Positions 7,057-15,136 of a DNA stretch of 25,684 nucleotides are shown piece after piece. Origin of the DNA: DATCMA01 sp036563645 (GTDB lineage: Bacteria; Actinomycetota; Actinomycetes; Mycobacteriales; Micromonosporaceae). Within the stretch, counting starts at the first letter, position 1. Each line of letters begins with the position of its first letter. The stretch is from positions 1 to 25,684 of the forward strand of contig DATCMA010000012.1 of NCBI GenBank assembly GCA_036563645.1, in the 5' to 3' direction. The notes beneath the pieces are model-generated. The model was given only the letters and a program-made list of their open reading frames with translations, made no database searches and was not told where the DNA came from. Made by a program: the position numbers and the translations under genes.

Positions 7057-8268
7057 TTACAGAGAGACACCAATGCGACTCGCCAAGTCAACCGCCTCCG
7101 ACCGAATCACCGCCGGACCGTCCGCCACCAGCCGCCGCACCATGTCCTGCGCGGCTGGCGAGTAGCGCACCGTCTCCGGCGAGATGGCCTCAGCGCGGGT
7201 CAACAGGTGCAGCGTGGCCTCCGGCGCGCTCTCCAGATCCGCGGCCCGCGCGAGCTCCACGTAGTGCCGGGCGCGCCGCTCGGTGGACGGGATCGACTCA
7301 GGGTTGAGGCCGTGCGCCCGGCGCTGCGCCTCCTCCGGATCACCGAGGTCAACCGCGCACATCACCGCGTACACCTCGACGAGCGGACGCGACACCCGCG
7401 TCCACAGCCCGACATAGGCGGCCGGGAGCGCCCGGTGCACGAGGTCACGCGCGGTGCTCCACTCCGACCAGGCGCCCTGGTCTCCGGAGCGCGCTCGGGT
7501 CAGAGCCGCGCATAGGTAGAGATCCGCCAACGTCGCGGCGTACTCCGGCGAGCCATCCGCCACCCGCGGCTCGATGAGCGAGCACGCCTCCCGCAGCTGA
7601 TCCAACGCCTCGTCGGCACGGCCCACCGCGCGCAGCAGGTGGGCGGCGTACCACACCGCTTGGGCGATGGCGAGCGGGTCGTCCGCGTCGAGCGCCGCGG
7701 ACATGCCCCGATCGACCGCCAGCCAACACAGCTCCCGGTCCCCGTGCCAGGCGAGAAAGGCCTGGGCCAGGTGGTACGCCTGGGCGAGCATCGCCAGCGA
7801 TCGACGCCGCTCGTCCCCCTCGTGCAGCCGGGACGCGCGCTGGGCCGCGCTCAGCAGGCCAGGCAGGAGCGCCCCCACCTCGCTGCGCTGGTGCCGCGAG
7901 GTGTGCCAGGTGTGCCAGGCGGCGTCGATGGCGCTGCGCAGGTACTCCGGGGAATCCGGAGCGCCGTCGACGCTAAGCGGCCAGGAGGTCAGCGCGCGGC
8001 GGACGTCGTCGATCGCGGGGTGGGTTGGTCGGGAGTCGAGGGTCAGGGTGACGGTGGGGCCGAAGAAGTCGGCGAGGTCGCGGACGCCGAGGTGCGGGGC
8101 GAGCCGCTGCGCGGTGCGCAACGTCAACGAGCGTCGACCTGTCTCGATGAATTTGATCGTTGTCGGGCTGAGGCCAGCGAGTCCGGCGAGGCGTTCCCGG
8201 GAGAGTCCGGCGGCGCGGCGCAGGCGTTCCACGCGGCGGCCCGGGGTGGGTTGCGCCTGATCGGTCAT
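7057..8268 (-). CDS. XRE-family HTH regulator with TPR-like C-terminal domain
   Basis: A 403-residue protein. Residues 8-66 form a Cro/CI-type helix-turn-helix (RVERLRRAAGLSRERLAGLAG, then SPTTIKFIETGRRSLTLRTAQRLAPHLGV). The remaining roughly 330 residues are Ala/Leu-rich paired helices resembling tetratricopeptide repeats, with repeated motifs such as DDPLAIAQAVWYAAHLLRAV and GRADEALDQLREACSLIEP. HTH plus TPR is a widespread actinobacterial regulator layout and is also the layout of RRNPP peptide-responsive regulators in Firmicutes. The start ATG (8266-8268) has GAGG 6 nt upstream. It lies 210 bp downstream of lpd on the same strand, with a hairpin between them, so it is probably transcribed separately. 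Its target and ligand are unknown. Confidence 0.85.
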   Translation of the reverse strand: MTDQAQPTPGRRVERLRRAAGLSRERLAGLAGLSPTTIKFIETGRRSLTLRTAQRLAPHLGVRDLADFFGPTVTLTLDSRPTHPAIDDVRRALTSWPLSVDGAPDSPEYLRSAIDAAWHTWHTSRHQRSEVGALLPGLLSAAQRASRLHEGDERRRSLAMLAQAYHLAQAFLAWHGDRELCWLAVDRGMSAALDADDPLAIAQAVWYAAHLLRAVGRADEALDQLREACSLIEPRVADGSPEYAATLADLYLCAALTRARSGDQGAWSEWSTARDLVHRALPAAYVGLWTRVSRPLVEVYAVMCAVDLGDPEEAQRRAHGLNPESIPSTERRARHYVELARAADLESAPEATLHLLTRAEAISPETVRYSPAAQDMVRRLVADGPAVIRSEAVDLASRIGVSL

Positions 8269-8296
8269 GGATCACCTCACCCAAAGGAGGGCTGCG

Positions 8297-8377
8297 ATGT
8301 ACCCACCGTACGGCCCCACACCCGCAAACGACCTCAGTAGACAATCCCCGGCATCGTTCACGACTGTCACAATCTGA
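8297..8377 (+). CDS. Candidate 26-aa small ORF divergent from the XRE/TPR regulator
   Basis: ATG at 8297 follows a perfect Shine-Dalgarno AAAGGAGG (8283-8290) with an optimal 6-nt spacing, and the frame ends at TGA 8375-8377. The predicted peptide starts MYPPYGP and ends FTTVTI. It is Pro/Ser/Thr-rich and has no hydrophobic signal segment. It begins 28 bp from the regulator start on the opposite strand. I recognise no homologue. It may be a leader peptide, a regulator-linked signal peptide or a chance frame behind an SD-like sequence. The strong ribosome site is observed; the function is not. Confidence 0.4.
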   Translation: MYPPYGPTPANDLSRQSPASFTTVTI

Positions 8378-8389
8378 GACCACCCGGAA

Positions 8390-8434
8390 GGCCACGCGGC
8401 GCGTGATCCCGAGCAGACCGCTGGCCGCGTGGCC
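8390..8434 (-). terminator. 11-bp inverted repeat downstream of lpd
   Basis: GGCCACGCGGC (8390-8400) and GCCGCGTGGCC (8424-8434) pair perfectly across 23 nt, 45 bp beyond the lpd stop. It probably ends the dehydrogenase operon before the XRE gene. A 45-codon plus-strand frame (8403-8540, GTG start) runs through it and into the 3' end of lpd; I do not call it. Confidence 0.5.
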
Positions 8435-8478
8435 GACCGGGCTGGTGACCGCCGTCGACGCCGTCGTCCCCTACCTGG

Positions 8479-9894
8479 TCATCGACGTGGCGCCGGCACG
8501 TGGATCGGGTATCCCTGGGCGAGGTGCGCGACCTCGGTGACCTGTTCGCTCAACGTGGGGTGCGGCAGGATGATGCCGACCACGTCATCGAGCGTCGCAC
8601 CCATTTCGATCGCCAAGACACCCTGGCCGATGAGCTCGCTGGCGTGCGGGCCGACCATGTGGACGCCCAGCACCGCCTGCGTGTCGGTGTCGGCGACGAG
8701 CTGAACGAATCCCTGTTTCTCCCCGAGGGTCGCCGCCCGTCCTGAGGCGGCCAGGGGGAACGTGGCGACGAGCGGATCGATGCCCTCCGCGCGGGCTTGG
8801 GCCTCGGTCAACCCCGCCGAGGCGATCTCAGGATCGCTGAAGACGATGGCCGGAATCGCCTGCGGCTGGAATGCGACGCGCTGCCCGGAGAGCGCGGCGA
8901 CCGCGACGAGGGCCTCCGCGGACGCCTTGTGCGCCAGGGCGGGGCCGGGGGTGACGTCACCGATGGCGGCCACGTGTCGGGTGATCCGACGGTCGGCGTC
9001 GACCGCCAGGTAGCCACGGCTGTCCGGAGTCACGCCCAGCTTGTCCAGGCCGAGCTGGTCGGTATTGGGCACACGACCGACGGCGACGAGCACGACATCC
9101 GTCGTGATGTGCTGGACGGTGTCTCGGGTCCGCACACGCAGCGCGGTCCCGTCGAAGTCCTCCGCGAGCGTCTCCGTGAGCACGGTGACGTTGAGCTGCC
9201 GCAGTCGAGCAAGGACGGGGCGGACGAGGGCCGCGTCCATGGTCGGCAGGAGGTGTTTGGTCGCCTCAACGATCGTGACCTGGGTGCCGAGCTTGGCGAA
9301 CGCGGTCCCGAGTTCGAGTCCGATGTAGCCGCCGCCGATGACAACCAGCCGTTGGGGAATCTCCGTCAGGCCCAACAGGCCGGTGGAGTCGAGAATCTGT
9401 CGCCCGTCGGGGACGAGCCCCGGCAGCGGCGCGGGCCGAGAGCCCGTGGCGATGACGACATCGGTGAACTCGAAATACCGGGCGGTGCCTTCCGGGGTGG
9501 CGACGACCGCCTGGTTTGGCCGGGTGAACCGCAAGTCACCGGCTTGCACGGTCACGTTGACGCCGCGCAGCAGCGCCCGGATGCCGTCGTTGAGGCCGTG
9601 GACGAGGGTGCGGCGCCACGATTGCCAGGTCGACAAGTCGACCGACCCTTGGGCGGTCAGCCCGGCCGGTGCCAGTCGACTCATCGCGTGCGCCGCGTCG
9701 GCGACTTGAATGAGCGCCTTACTCGGGATGCACCCGACGTTGAGACAGACCCCGCCCAGCCCGGCCTCGCCGTCGCGATCGACGAGCACGACGGAGCGAC
9801 CGAGCTGGGCTGCCCGGATCGCGGCGACGTAACCGCCGGGACCACCGCCGACGACGAGGAGGTCGACCGACTCGGGGACTTCTCCGACGACCAC
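8479..9894 (-). CDS. lpdA: Dihydrolipoyl dehydrogenase (E3 of a 2-oxoacid dehydrogenase complex)
   Basis: FAD enzyme that reoxidises E2-bound dihydrolipoamide and passes electrons to NAD+. I chose GTG 9892-9894 (471 residues), 1 nt after the E2 stop and 9 nt after GGGGAGG; the longer frame from 9912 overlaps E2. Motifs are the FAD-binding GGGPGGYVAAIRAA (16-29), the redox-active disulfide GGVCLNVGCIPSK with Cys50 and Cys55, a central NAD-binding GGGYIGLELG, AIGDVTPGPALAHKASAE, and the C-terminal HPTLSEQVTEV with the catalytic His. It is the last gene of the SDR-E1alpha-E1beta-E2-E3 operon. A dedicated E3 in the cluster supports a substrate-specific complex. Confidence 0.95.
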   Translation of the reverse strand: MVVGEVPESVDLLVVGGGPGGYVAAIRAAQLGRSVVLVDRDGEAGLGGVCLNVGCIPSKALIQVADAAHAMSRLAPAGLTAQGSVDLSTWQSWRRTLVHGLNDGIRALLRGVNVTVQAGDLRFTRPNQAVVATPEGTARYFEFTDVVIATGSRPAPLPGLVPDGRQILDSTGLLGLTEIPQRLVVIGGGYIGLELGTAFAKLGTQVTIVEATKHLLPTMDAALVRPVLARLRQLNVTVLTETLAEDFDGTALRVRTRDTVQHITTDVVLVAVGRVPNTDQLGLDKLGVTPDSRGYLAVDADRRITRHVAAIGDVTPGPALAHKASAEALVAVAALSGQRVAFQPQAIPAIVFSDPEIASAGLTEAQARAEGIDPLVATFPLAASGRAATLGEKQGFVQLVADTDTQAVLGVHMVGPHASELIGQGVLAIEMGATLDDVVGIILPHPTLSEQVTEVAHLAQGYPIHVPAPRR

Positions 9895-9895
9895 G

Positions 9896-11167
9896 TCAGC
9901 GCACCTCCCCAAGCAGCACGATCGGGTTTTCGAGCAACGCCGCCAGCTCGTTGACGAACGCGCCCAGGACGTGACCGTCGATCAAGCGATGATCGGCGGA
10001 TACCGCGATCGGCAGGGTCGGGCGGACGACGGGTTGACCGGCGACCGCGACGACCCGGTCCTCGATGCGTCCAAAACCAGCGATCGCCGCCTGCGGCGGA
10101 TTGATGATCGGCGTACCGAGCCACGTGCCGTAGCTGCCGAAGTTGGAGATGGTGAACGTGGCGCCGTCGAGCTGATCGGGCCGGAGGCGACGGGCACGTG
10201 CCGCTTCAGCGAGGTCGGCGATCCGTTGGTTGATCTCACGTAGCGAGAGGCGATCGGCGTCGTGCAGGACAGGCACGATGAGCCCGTCGTCGGTCGCCGT
10301 CGCGATCCCGATGTGGATCGCGCCCCGATAGATGATCGTCTCGCGTGCGATGTCGAGGCTCGCGTTGAGGATGCGATGCCGCTTGAGGGCCGCCGTGCAC
10401 GCCAAGACGAAGAACGGCAGGAAGGTCATGGCGCGACCGGCGTCCCCCGCGCGGCGGCGCAACGCCTCGCGCGCCGCGATGAGCTGGGTGGCGTCCACTT
10501 CGCGGAACTCGGTGATGTGCGGAATCTCGGTCCACGACCGGGTCATGGTCCGCGCCACCTGGCGGCGGATGCCCCGCAGCGGAACCTCCTCGTCACCGGG
10601 ACGCTGCCGGACCGCCTCGGCTACCGGCTGCGCGGCTACGGCGGGAGCGCTCACCGCCTGACTCGGCTGACGCTGGGCAGCCCGCTCGACGTCCTCCCGG
10701 GTGACCCTGCCGCCGGGGCCGGTGCCCGGGATGGACGCGATGTCCACACCGAGCGAGACCGCGAGCTTGCGCGTGGCGGGCGACGCGAGCACGCGACGGG
10801 CGCGACGGCCGGTCGAGGCGCGCGCGGCGTCACCCGTCGCCTTCGCCTCCGACGCGGAAGCGGCGGCGGACGGGGCGTCGGTGGTGGCCGCCGGCGGAGA
10901 GCCCGCGCCGCCTCCCGCATCAGCGCGGTCGGCAACCTCAAACGCGGCCAGCAGAGCGCCAACGGGAAGGACGGTTCCCGGGTCGCCACCCACTTCGACC
11001 AGTGTTCCGGTCACCGGTGAGGGAATTTCGACCACGGCCTTGGCCGTCTCGACTTCGACGAGGGCTTGGTCTTCCGTGACCGTGTCCCCAATCGCGACCA
11101 GCCAGTTGCGAATTTCTGCCTCGGCCAAACCCTCCCCGAGATCGGGAAGCATGAATTCGTGACGCAT
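9896..11167 (-). CDS. Dihydrolipoamide acyltransferase (E2 of a 2-oxoacid dehydrogenase complex)
   Basis: Core subunit that takes the acyl group from E1 and transfers it to CoA. The 423 residues show the classical order: one lipoyl domain (1-78) with lipoyl-Lys43 in VETAKAVVEIPSP; an Ala/Pro-rich linker; a peripheral-subunit-binding domain (about 125-162) with ASPATRKLAVSLGVD and GTGPGGRVTREDV; a second linker; and a catalytic domain from about 195 with the active-site HRLIDG (393-398). Its ATG overlaps the E1beta stop by one base (TGATG). A single lipoyl domain is typical of branched-chain-type E2 and of many actinobacterial E2s, so the acyl substrate cannot be told from this gene alone. Confidence 0.94.
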   Translation of the reverse strand: MRHEFMLPDLGEGLAEAEIRNWLVAIGDTVTEDQALVEVETAKAVVEIPSPVTGTLVEVGGDPGTVLPVGALLAAFEVADRADAGGGAGSPPAATTDAPSAAASASEAKATGDAARASTGRRARRVLASPATRKLAVSLGVDIASIPGTGPGGRVTREDVERAAQRQPSQAVSAPAVAAQPVAEAVRQRPGDEEVPLRGIRRQVARTMTRSWTEIPHITEFREVDATQLIAAREALRRRAGDAGRAMTFLPFFVLACTAALKRHRILNASLDIARETIIYRGAIHIGIATATDDGLIVPVLHDADRLSLREINQRIADLAEAARARRLRPDQLDGATFTISNFGSYGTWLGTPIINPPQAAIAGFGRIEDRVVAVAGQPVVRPTLPIAVSADHRLIDGHVLGAFVNELAALLENPIVLLGEVR

Positions 11168-12150
11168 CAGGCCACCGTCCGCACGACATCGAGTGCTGCC
11201 GCCGCGATGCGCTCGGCATTGGGTACGTAGAAGTCCTCCACCCCGGCCAAGGGATACGGAGTGTCCGGGGCAGTCACCCGCCGAATTGGTGCTTCCAGCG
11301 CGTAGAACGCCTCGTCGTTGATGGTCGCGATTACTTCGGCGCCGAAGCCCGCGGTCAAGGGCGCCTCGTGAGCGACGACGACCCGCCCGGTGCGCTCGAC
11401 CGCCTCGACAATGGCTTCGACATCCAGCGGGACGAGGCAGCGCAGGTCCAGCACATGCGCCGACACCCCCTGCTCGGCGAGCAGGTCCGCGGCTTGTTCC
11501 GCGGTCTTCACCATTGCGCTCCAGGCGATGATGGTGACGTCATCGCCTTCCCGCGCGACGCGGGCTTTGCCCAGCTCCACGGTGTAGTCACCGGCGGGCA
11601 CCTCATCCTTGATGAGCCGATAGCCGCGCAGGGGTTCACAGAACAGCACGGGGTCGTCATCGCGAATCGAGGCCAGCAGCAACCCCTTGGCGTCGTACGC
11701 GGTCGCCGGCATCACGATCTTGAGCCCGGGGCACTGCACGAATTGGGCTTCGATCGCGTCACAGTGGTGTTCCGGTGTGCGGACGAGACCGCCGAACGGT
11801 GCGCGGATCGTCAAAGGCGCCGCGAATCGGCCCTGTGAGCGGTACCGCATCCGGGCGATGTGCGGACCAATCTGGTGGAACGCCTGGTGACCGAAGCCCA
11901 GGAACTGGATCTCGGCGACGGGCCGCATTCCGGAGACCGCGAGACCGAGCGCTGAGCCGGCGATCACCGCCTCCGCGAGCGGCATATCGACGACCCGGTC
12001 TTCGCCGAACTTCTCTTGCAATCCATCGGTGGCTCGGAAAACACCTCCAAGCCGTCCAACGTCTTGGCCGATGACCATCACGCGCTCGTCCCGCTCCATT
12101 TCCAGGAACAAGGCGTCGCGGATCGCCTCGACCATCGTCATGACCGGCAC
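11167..12150 (-). CDS. 2-oxoacid dehydrogenase E1 component, beta subunit
   Basis: The 327-residue beta subunit of a ThDP-dependent alpha2beta2 2-oxoacid decarboxylase. The N-terminus TMVEAIRDALFLEMERDERVMVIGQDVG and the ThDP-contacting Glu in MPLAEAVIAGSALGLA are typical, as are FGGLVRTPEHHCDAIEAQF and PGLKIVMPATAYDAKGLLL. The C-terminal transketolase-like half includes VLDLRCLVPLDVEAI and VVAHEAPLTAGFGAE. GTG at 12148-12150 has GGAGG 5 nt upstream, overlapping the TAG of E1alpha, so the two subunits are coupled. The sequence fits both pyruvate and branched-chain E1beta; the context favours a branched or amino-acid-derived 2-oxo acid. Confidence 0.93.
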   Translation of the reverse strand: MPVMTMVEAIRDALFLEMERDERVMVIGQDVGRLGGVFRATDGLQEKFGEDRVVDMPLAEAVIAGSALGLAVSGMRPVAEIQFLGFGHQAFHQIGPHIARMRYRSQGRFAAPLTIRAPFGGLVRTPEHHCDAIEAQFVQCPGLKIVMPATAYDAKGLLLASIRDDDPVLFCEPLRGYRLIKDEVPAGDYTVELGKARVAREGDDVTIIAWSAMVKTAEQAADLLAEQGVSAHVLDLRCLVPLDVEAIVEAVERTGRVVVAHEAPLTAGFGAEVIATINDEAFYALEAPIRRVTAPDTPYPLAGVEDFYVPNAERIAAAALDVVRTVA

Positions 12151-12159
12151 GTCGCCCTC

Positions 12160-13242
12160 CTACGAGTGAGCCGCGAATTCAGCCCGCTGACGGCTGACGC
12201 GGGACGGGAACTGGTGGTAGAGGTGTGCGAACAGTTGGTCGGCGTGGACCGCGGGATGCGCCGCCGCTTCGGCGAACGCCTCGTCGACAATCGCCTTGTT
12301 CTGGGCGTCGACCTCGGCCTCAATCTCCTCGTTCCATCGGCCGCGCGCGGTGAGGTATCGACGCACCCGGTCAATCGGATCGAGTTGCTGCCAGTGCTTC
12401 AGCTCCTCGTCGTTGACGTAGCGGGTGGGGTCGTCGGCCGTGTTGTGGGGCCCCGTGCGATAGGTGATCGCCTCGATCAGGGTCGGTCCTTCGCCCGCGC
12501 GCGCACGCCGCACCGCCTGTGCGGTGACCTCGTGCACCGCCAACAGGTCATTGCCGTCGACGACGACACCGGGCATCCCGTACCCGATGGCTCGGCTCGC
12601 GAGAGTGCGCGCGGCCGACTGCTTCGACCGCGGCGTCGAGATCGCCCAGCCGTTGTTGGAGAGGAAGAACACCACGGGCGCCTTGACGATGCCGGCGAGG
12701 TTCAGCGCCTCGTGGACGTCGCCTTCCGAGGACGCACCGTCGCCGAAGTAGGTGATGACCACGGCGTCGCTGCCCTGCTGCCGCAGGCCCCAACCGAGGC
12801 CGACCGCGTGGGGCACCTGGGCGGCCAGCGCGATGTTCAACGGCAGGCAGTTGACCCCCTCGGGCACGCCACCGCCGGCCGGATTGCCGGTGAAGTACAA
12901 GATGAACTGCTTCAGGGGCAGGCCCTGGCGGAGCAGCGCGGGCAGTTCGCGGTATTGCGGAACCACCCAGTCTCGCCGGGGATCCAATGCGGCGGCGGAT
13001 CCAGTGACCGCCGCCTCTTGGCCGCGCACTTGGGAGAACGTGCCGAATCGGCCCTGTCGCTGCATGCGGAATGCTTTGTCGTCGAAGGTGCGGGTCAACA
13101 GCATGAGGCGCAGGGCTTCGACGACCTCGTCGTCTGACATAGACGGTGTCGCGCCGTCCCGCAGTGTGCCGTCCGGTAACAACACCGTGTACGGTTCAGC
13201 CGCCCCATCGGTAGGGCTGAACTGTGGCTCAAGGGTGACCAT
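12160..13242 (-). CDS. 2-oxoacid dehydrogenase E1 component, alpha subunit
   Basis: ThDP-binding alpha subunit that decarboxylates a 2-oxo acid and passes the acyl group to lipoyl-E2. I favour the ATG at 13240-13242 (360 residues), which has AAGGA 8 nt upstream; an ATG at 13266 would add 8 residues but lacks a ribosome site. The ThDP motif begins GDGASSEGDVHEALNLAG (167-184) and ends at SNNGWAIST (195-203). The loop YRTGPHNTADDPTRY, which contacts ThDP and is phosphorylated in mitochondrial homologues, resembles those of PdhA/BkdA-like actinobacterial proteins. Substrate specificity is undecided: branched-chain 2-oxo acids are likely given the amino-acid context, pyruvate is possible. Confidence 0.92.
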   Translation of the reverse strand: MVTLEPQFSPTDGAAEPYTVLLPDGTLRDGATPSMSDDEVVEALRLMLLTRTFDDKAFRMQRQGRFGTFSQVRGQEAAVTGSAAALDPRRDWVVPQYRELPALLRQGLPLKQFILYFTGNPAGGGVPEGVNCLPLNIALAAQVPHAVGLGWGLRQQGSDAVVITYFGDGASSEGDVHEALNLAGIVKAPVVFFLSNNGWAISTPRSKQSAARTLASRAIGYGMPGVVVDGNDLLAVHEVTAQAVRRARAGEGPTLIEAITYRTGPHNTADDPTRYVNDEELKHWQQLDPIDRVRRYLTARGRWNEEIEAEVDAQNKAIVDEAFAEAAAHPAVHADQLFAHLYHQFPSRVSRQRAEFAAHS

Positions 13243-13296
13243 TTCTTTCGTCCTTCGATTCGACATGGGGATGCCGCTGGGTAGCCTGAATTCCGC

Positions 13297-14079
13297 TTAC
13301 GCGTTTCCGTTGATTAAGAAACCGCCGTCGACGACGAGGGTCTGGCCCGTGATGTAGCTGGCTTGCGGAGACGCGAGGTAGGCGACCGCGTCGGCGATTT
13401 CGGCTGGGTTGGCGAGCCGGCGGAGCGGAATGCGGGCAACCAGGGCGTCGTGGTTGAGTTGCCCGCTGGCGATGCCGCTCTCGACCATTTCCGTCAACGT
13501 CCACCCGGGCGCCACCGTGTTGACCCGGATACCCGACGCCGCCCATTCGAGAGCGAGCGTGCGGGTCAGTCCTTCAACCCCGGCTTTGGCGGAGGTGTAC
13601 GCGACGCGGCCGCTGATGCCCACAGTCGCGGCGATAGAAGCGACGTTGACAATGGCGCCGCCACCGTTCTGGATGAACAGCGGAAAGGCCGCCCGAGCGC
13701 AGCGAAAGACTCCACTGAGATCGGTTTCAATAACCCGTGACCAATCCTCATCGGGAAGCTCCGCTGCCGGACGGCGAGCGATGACGCCGGCGTTATTGAC
13801 CAACACCGACAGGGGCGCGACGTCCGCGACGACGGCGAAAGCCTCCGACACCGACGCGCTGCTGGTGACGTCGAGTGGGACGGCGGTCACCCGCGCATCC
13901 GTGACCTGAGCGCGGATCTCCCGTGTTGCCCGGTCGAGGGCGGCCTGGTCGCGGCCGGTCACCACAACGGCATAACCACGGCGGGCCAATTCGAGGCTGA
14001 TGGCGAAGCCGATGCCTTTCGCGCCGCCGGTCACGACAGCGGCACCGGGCCGGCTCGCCTGAGGTGCTGAGTGAGCCAT
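13297..14079 (-). CDS. Short-chain dehydrogenase/reductase (FabG-like)
   Basis: Classical SDR of 260 residues, NAD(P)-dependent. Motifs are TGGAKGIGFA (Rossmann Gly motif, about 17-26), NNAGVIA in the middle, the catalytic Ser in NVASIAATVG, and YTSAKAG (YxxxK). The C-terminus GQTLVVDGGF is typical of 3-oxoacyl-ACP reductase-like members. I chose ATG 14077-14079, preceded by AAGGGG at 5 nt; a GTG two codons earlier is possible. It is the first gene of the dehydrogenase operon, 54 bp ahead of E1alpha and just downstream of a GTATAC operator. It may oxidise or reduce a hydroxy group of the pathway substrate; the exact reaction cannot be read from sequence. Confidence 0.85.
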   Translation of the reverse strand: MAHSAPQASRPGAAVVTGGAKGIGFAISLELARRGYAVVVTGRDQAALDRATREIRAQVTDARVTAVPLDVTSSASVSEAFAVVADVAPLSVLVNNAGVIARRPAAELPDEDWSRVIETDLSGVFRCARAAFPLFIQNGGGAIVNVASIAATVGISGRVAYTSAKAGVEGLTRTLALEWAASGIRVNTVAPGWTLTEMVESGIASGQLNHDALVARIPLRRLANPAEIADAVAYLASPQASYITGQTLVVDGGFLINGNA

Positions 14080-14104
14080 GACCACCCCTTCATGCGAAGG
14101 CCCT

Positions 14105-14126
14105 CGGTATACCGATCTGTATACAG
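14105..14126 (-). promoter_or_regulatory. Predicted GntR operator upstream of the SDR-E1-E2-E3 operon
   Basis: Two GTATAC hexamers (14107-14112 and 14119-14124) are spaced exactly 12 bp apart. The first sits in GGTATACC and the second in CTGTATACAG, both perfect palindromes. Read on the minus strand, the site matches 18 of 22 positions of the site upstream of the transporter operon (15095-15116); the shared core is GTATACAGAYCGG. GTATAC-centred palindromes are common for GntR/FCD regulators. It ends 26 bp before the SDR start. Confidence 0.65.
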
Positions 14127-14196
14127 CTTTGCGTCCATGAGGGCCAGGGCTGAATTGGGGGACAGAGAGCCGTAGTCGCCCGGTCGGGGAATCGGA

Positions 14197-14868
14197 CTAC
14201 GCCAGGTGCTTTTCGATGAGCTCTAGCGCGACATTGATGTGCGCACGAGCCAACTCGTCCGCTTTGTCTGGTTCGCGGTTCCGGATGGCCTGGTAGAGCT
14301 GCTCGTGCTCCTCGAGGGACTTAATTACCTGCTCGTCGGTGTAGAGCGAGGCCAACCGATAGTTGAAGTAGTACATGCGGTTGGCGTTGATGAACCTGTA
14401 GAGCCGCTGATTGCCCGCCGCGGCGATGACCGCGTTGTGAAAGCGCTCGTTGAGCTCCACCACCGCTGACCGGGTGGCCGAGGCATCCGCCATCAGCGCG
14501 TGCTGCTCGCTGATGAAGTCCGCGAGCCGCCGGATGTCCTCGTCGGTGGCGCGCTGAGCGGCCAGCCGCGCCGCATACCCCTCCAGCGCCGTCCGCACCT
14601 CGTAGATCTCGCGGATCTCGTCGACGGTGAACTCGCGGACCAGCCAGCCGTGTCGGCTTTTCGTGATCAACCCTTCGTTGCCGAGCCGCTGAAGCGCCTC
14701 CCGAACCGGAGTACGACTAGCCCCCAGCTCCTCAGCGATCACCGTCTCTACCAACCGCTGATTAGGGCGGTAGGTGCCGTGCAAGATCGAGGTCCGCAGG
14801 GATTGGTAGACGTTCTCGGCAAGGGACTGAGCCTCGCCTTGCTCGAGGGGCCGTCCGGGAGTGTCCAA
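14197..14868 (-). CDS. GntR-family transcriptional regulator (FadR/FCD subfamily)
   Basis: A 223-residue regulator. Residues 14-80 are the GntR winged helix (LAENVYQSLRTSILHGTYRP, then AEELGASRTPVREALQRLGNEGLI and the wing RHGWLVREFT). Residues 85-220 are an all-helical FCD ligand-binding domain (EIREIYEVRTALEGYAARLAA, ELNERFHNAVIAAAGN, EEHEQLYQAIRNRE), which in this family binds small organic acids, often with a metal. The start is TTG at 14866-14868, preceded by AAAGGA; no better start is in frame. It lies between the two catabolic arms and is the obvious candidate to bind the shared operators at 14105-14126 and 15070-15114. The ligand is probably the pathway substrate or an acid intermediate. 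Confidence 0.92.
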   Translation of the reverse strand: MDTPGRPLEQGEAQSLAENVYQSLRTSILHGTYRPNQRLVETVIAEELGASRTPVREALQRLGNEGLITKSRHGWLVREFTVDEIREIYEVRTALEGYAARLAAQRATDEDIRRLADFISEQHALMADASATRSAVVELNERFHNAVIAAAGNQRLYRFINANRMYYFNYRLASLYTDEQVIKSLEEHEQLYQAIRNREPDKADELARAHINVALELIEKHLA

Positions 14869-15043
14869 AAGTGTCCTTTCTTGTGGGGGGTTCGCGGCCG
14901 ACCTCAGTCTAGAGGTCTACCCCTCGCGCCTACTCATGTCGATGTCCGTCTTTTTCGGCGTGGCACGAACCCCTAACGGGTGACGGCTTTCGCTACGACA
15001 CGCAGTCATCATCCCCATTACCAGCGCTTTTTCTTCTCCCCTC

Positions 15044-15114
15044 TTGACTTCGACGTGATCCGGTCCTCAGGATACCTGGCCACAGGATACCGGTCAGTAT
15101 ACAGACCGGCATAC
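15044..15114 (+). promoter_or_regulatory. Promoter and operator array of the transporter/D-amino-acid operon
   Basis: TTGACT (15044-15049) and CAGGAT (15068-15073), 18 bp apart, form a good promoter. Downstream lie hexamers of the form GNATAC at 15085 (GGATAC), 15097 (GTATAC) and 15109 (GCATAC), exactly 12 bp apart, with another GGATAC at 15070. The central one is within a 20-bp near-perfect palindrome, CCGGTC-A-GTATAC-A-GACCGG (15090-15109). The 15095-15116 part matches the SDR-side site at 18/22. Binding around and after +1 would block transcription. The rest of the 268-bp GntR/SBP gap shows nothing clear. Confidence 0.65.
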
Positions 15115-15136
15115 AGGATCCCTCTCGGAGGACGCG

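Noticed and set aside
8403..8540. A 45-codon plus-strand frame with a hydrophobic middle
   Set aside because: It overlaps the 3' end of lpd and spans an 11-bp inverted repeat that better fits a terminator; its GTG is far from a purine-rich site.
8797..9954. A 385-codon plus-strand frame opposite lpd
   Set aside because: Antisense shadow of a gene with clear disulfide, FAD and NAD motifs.
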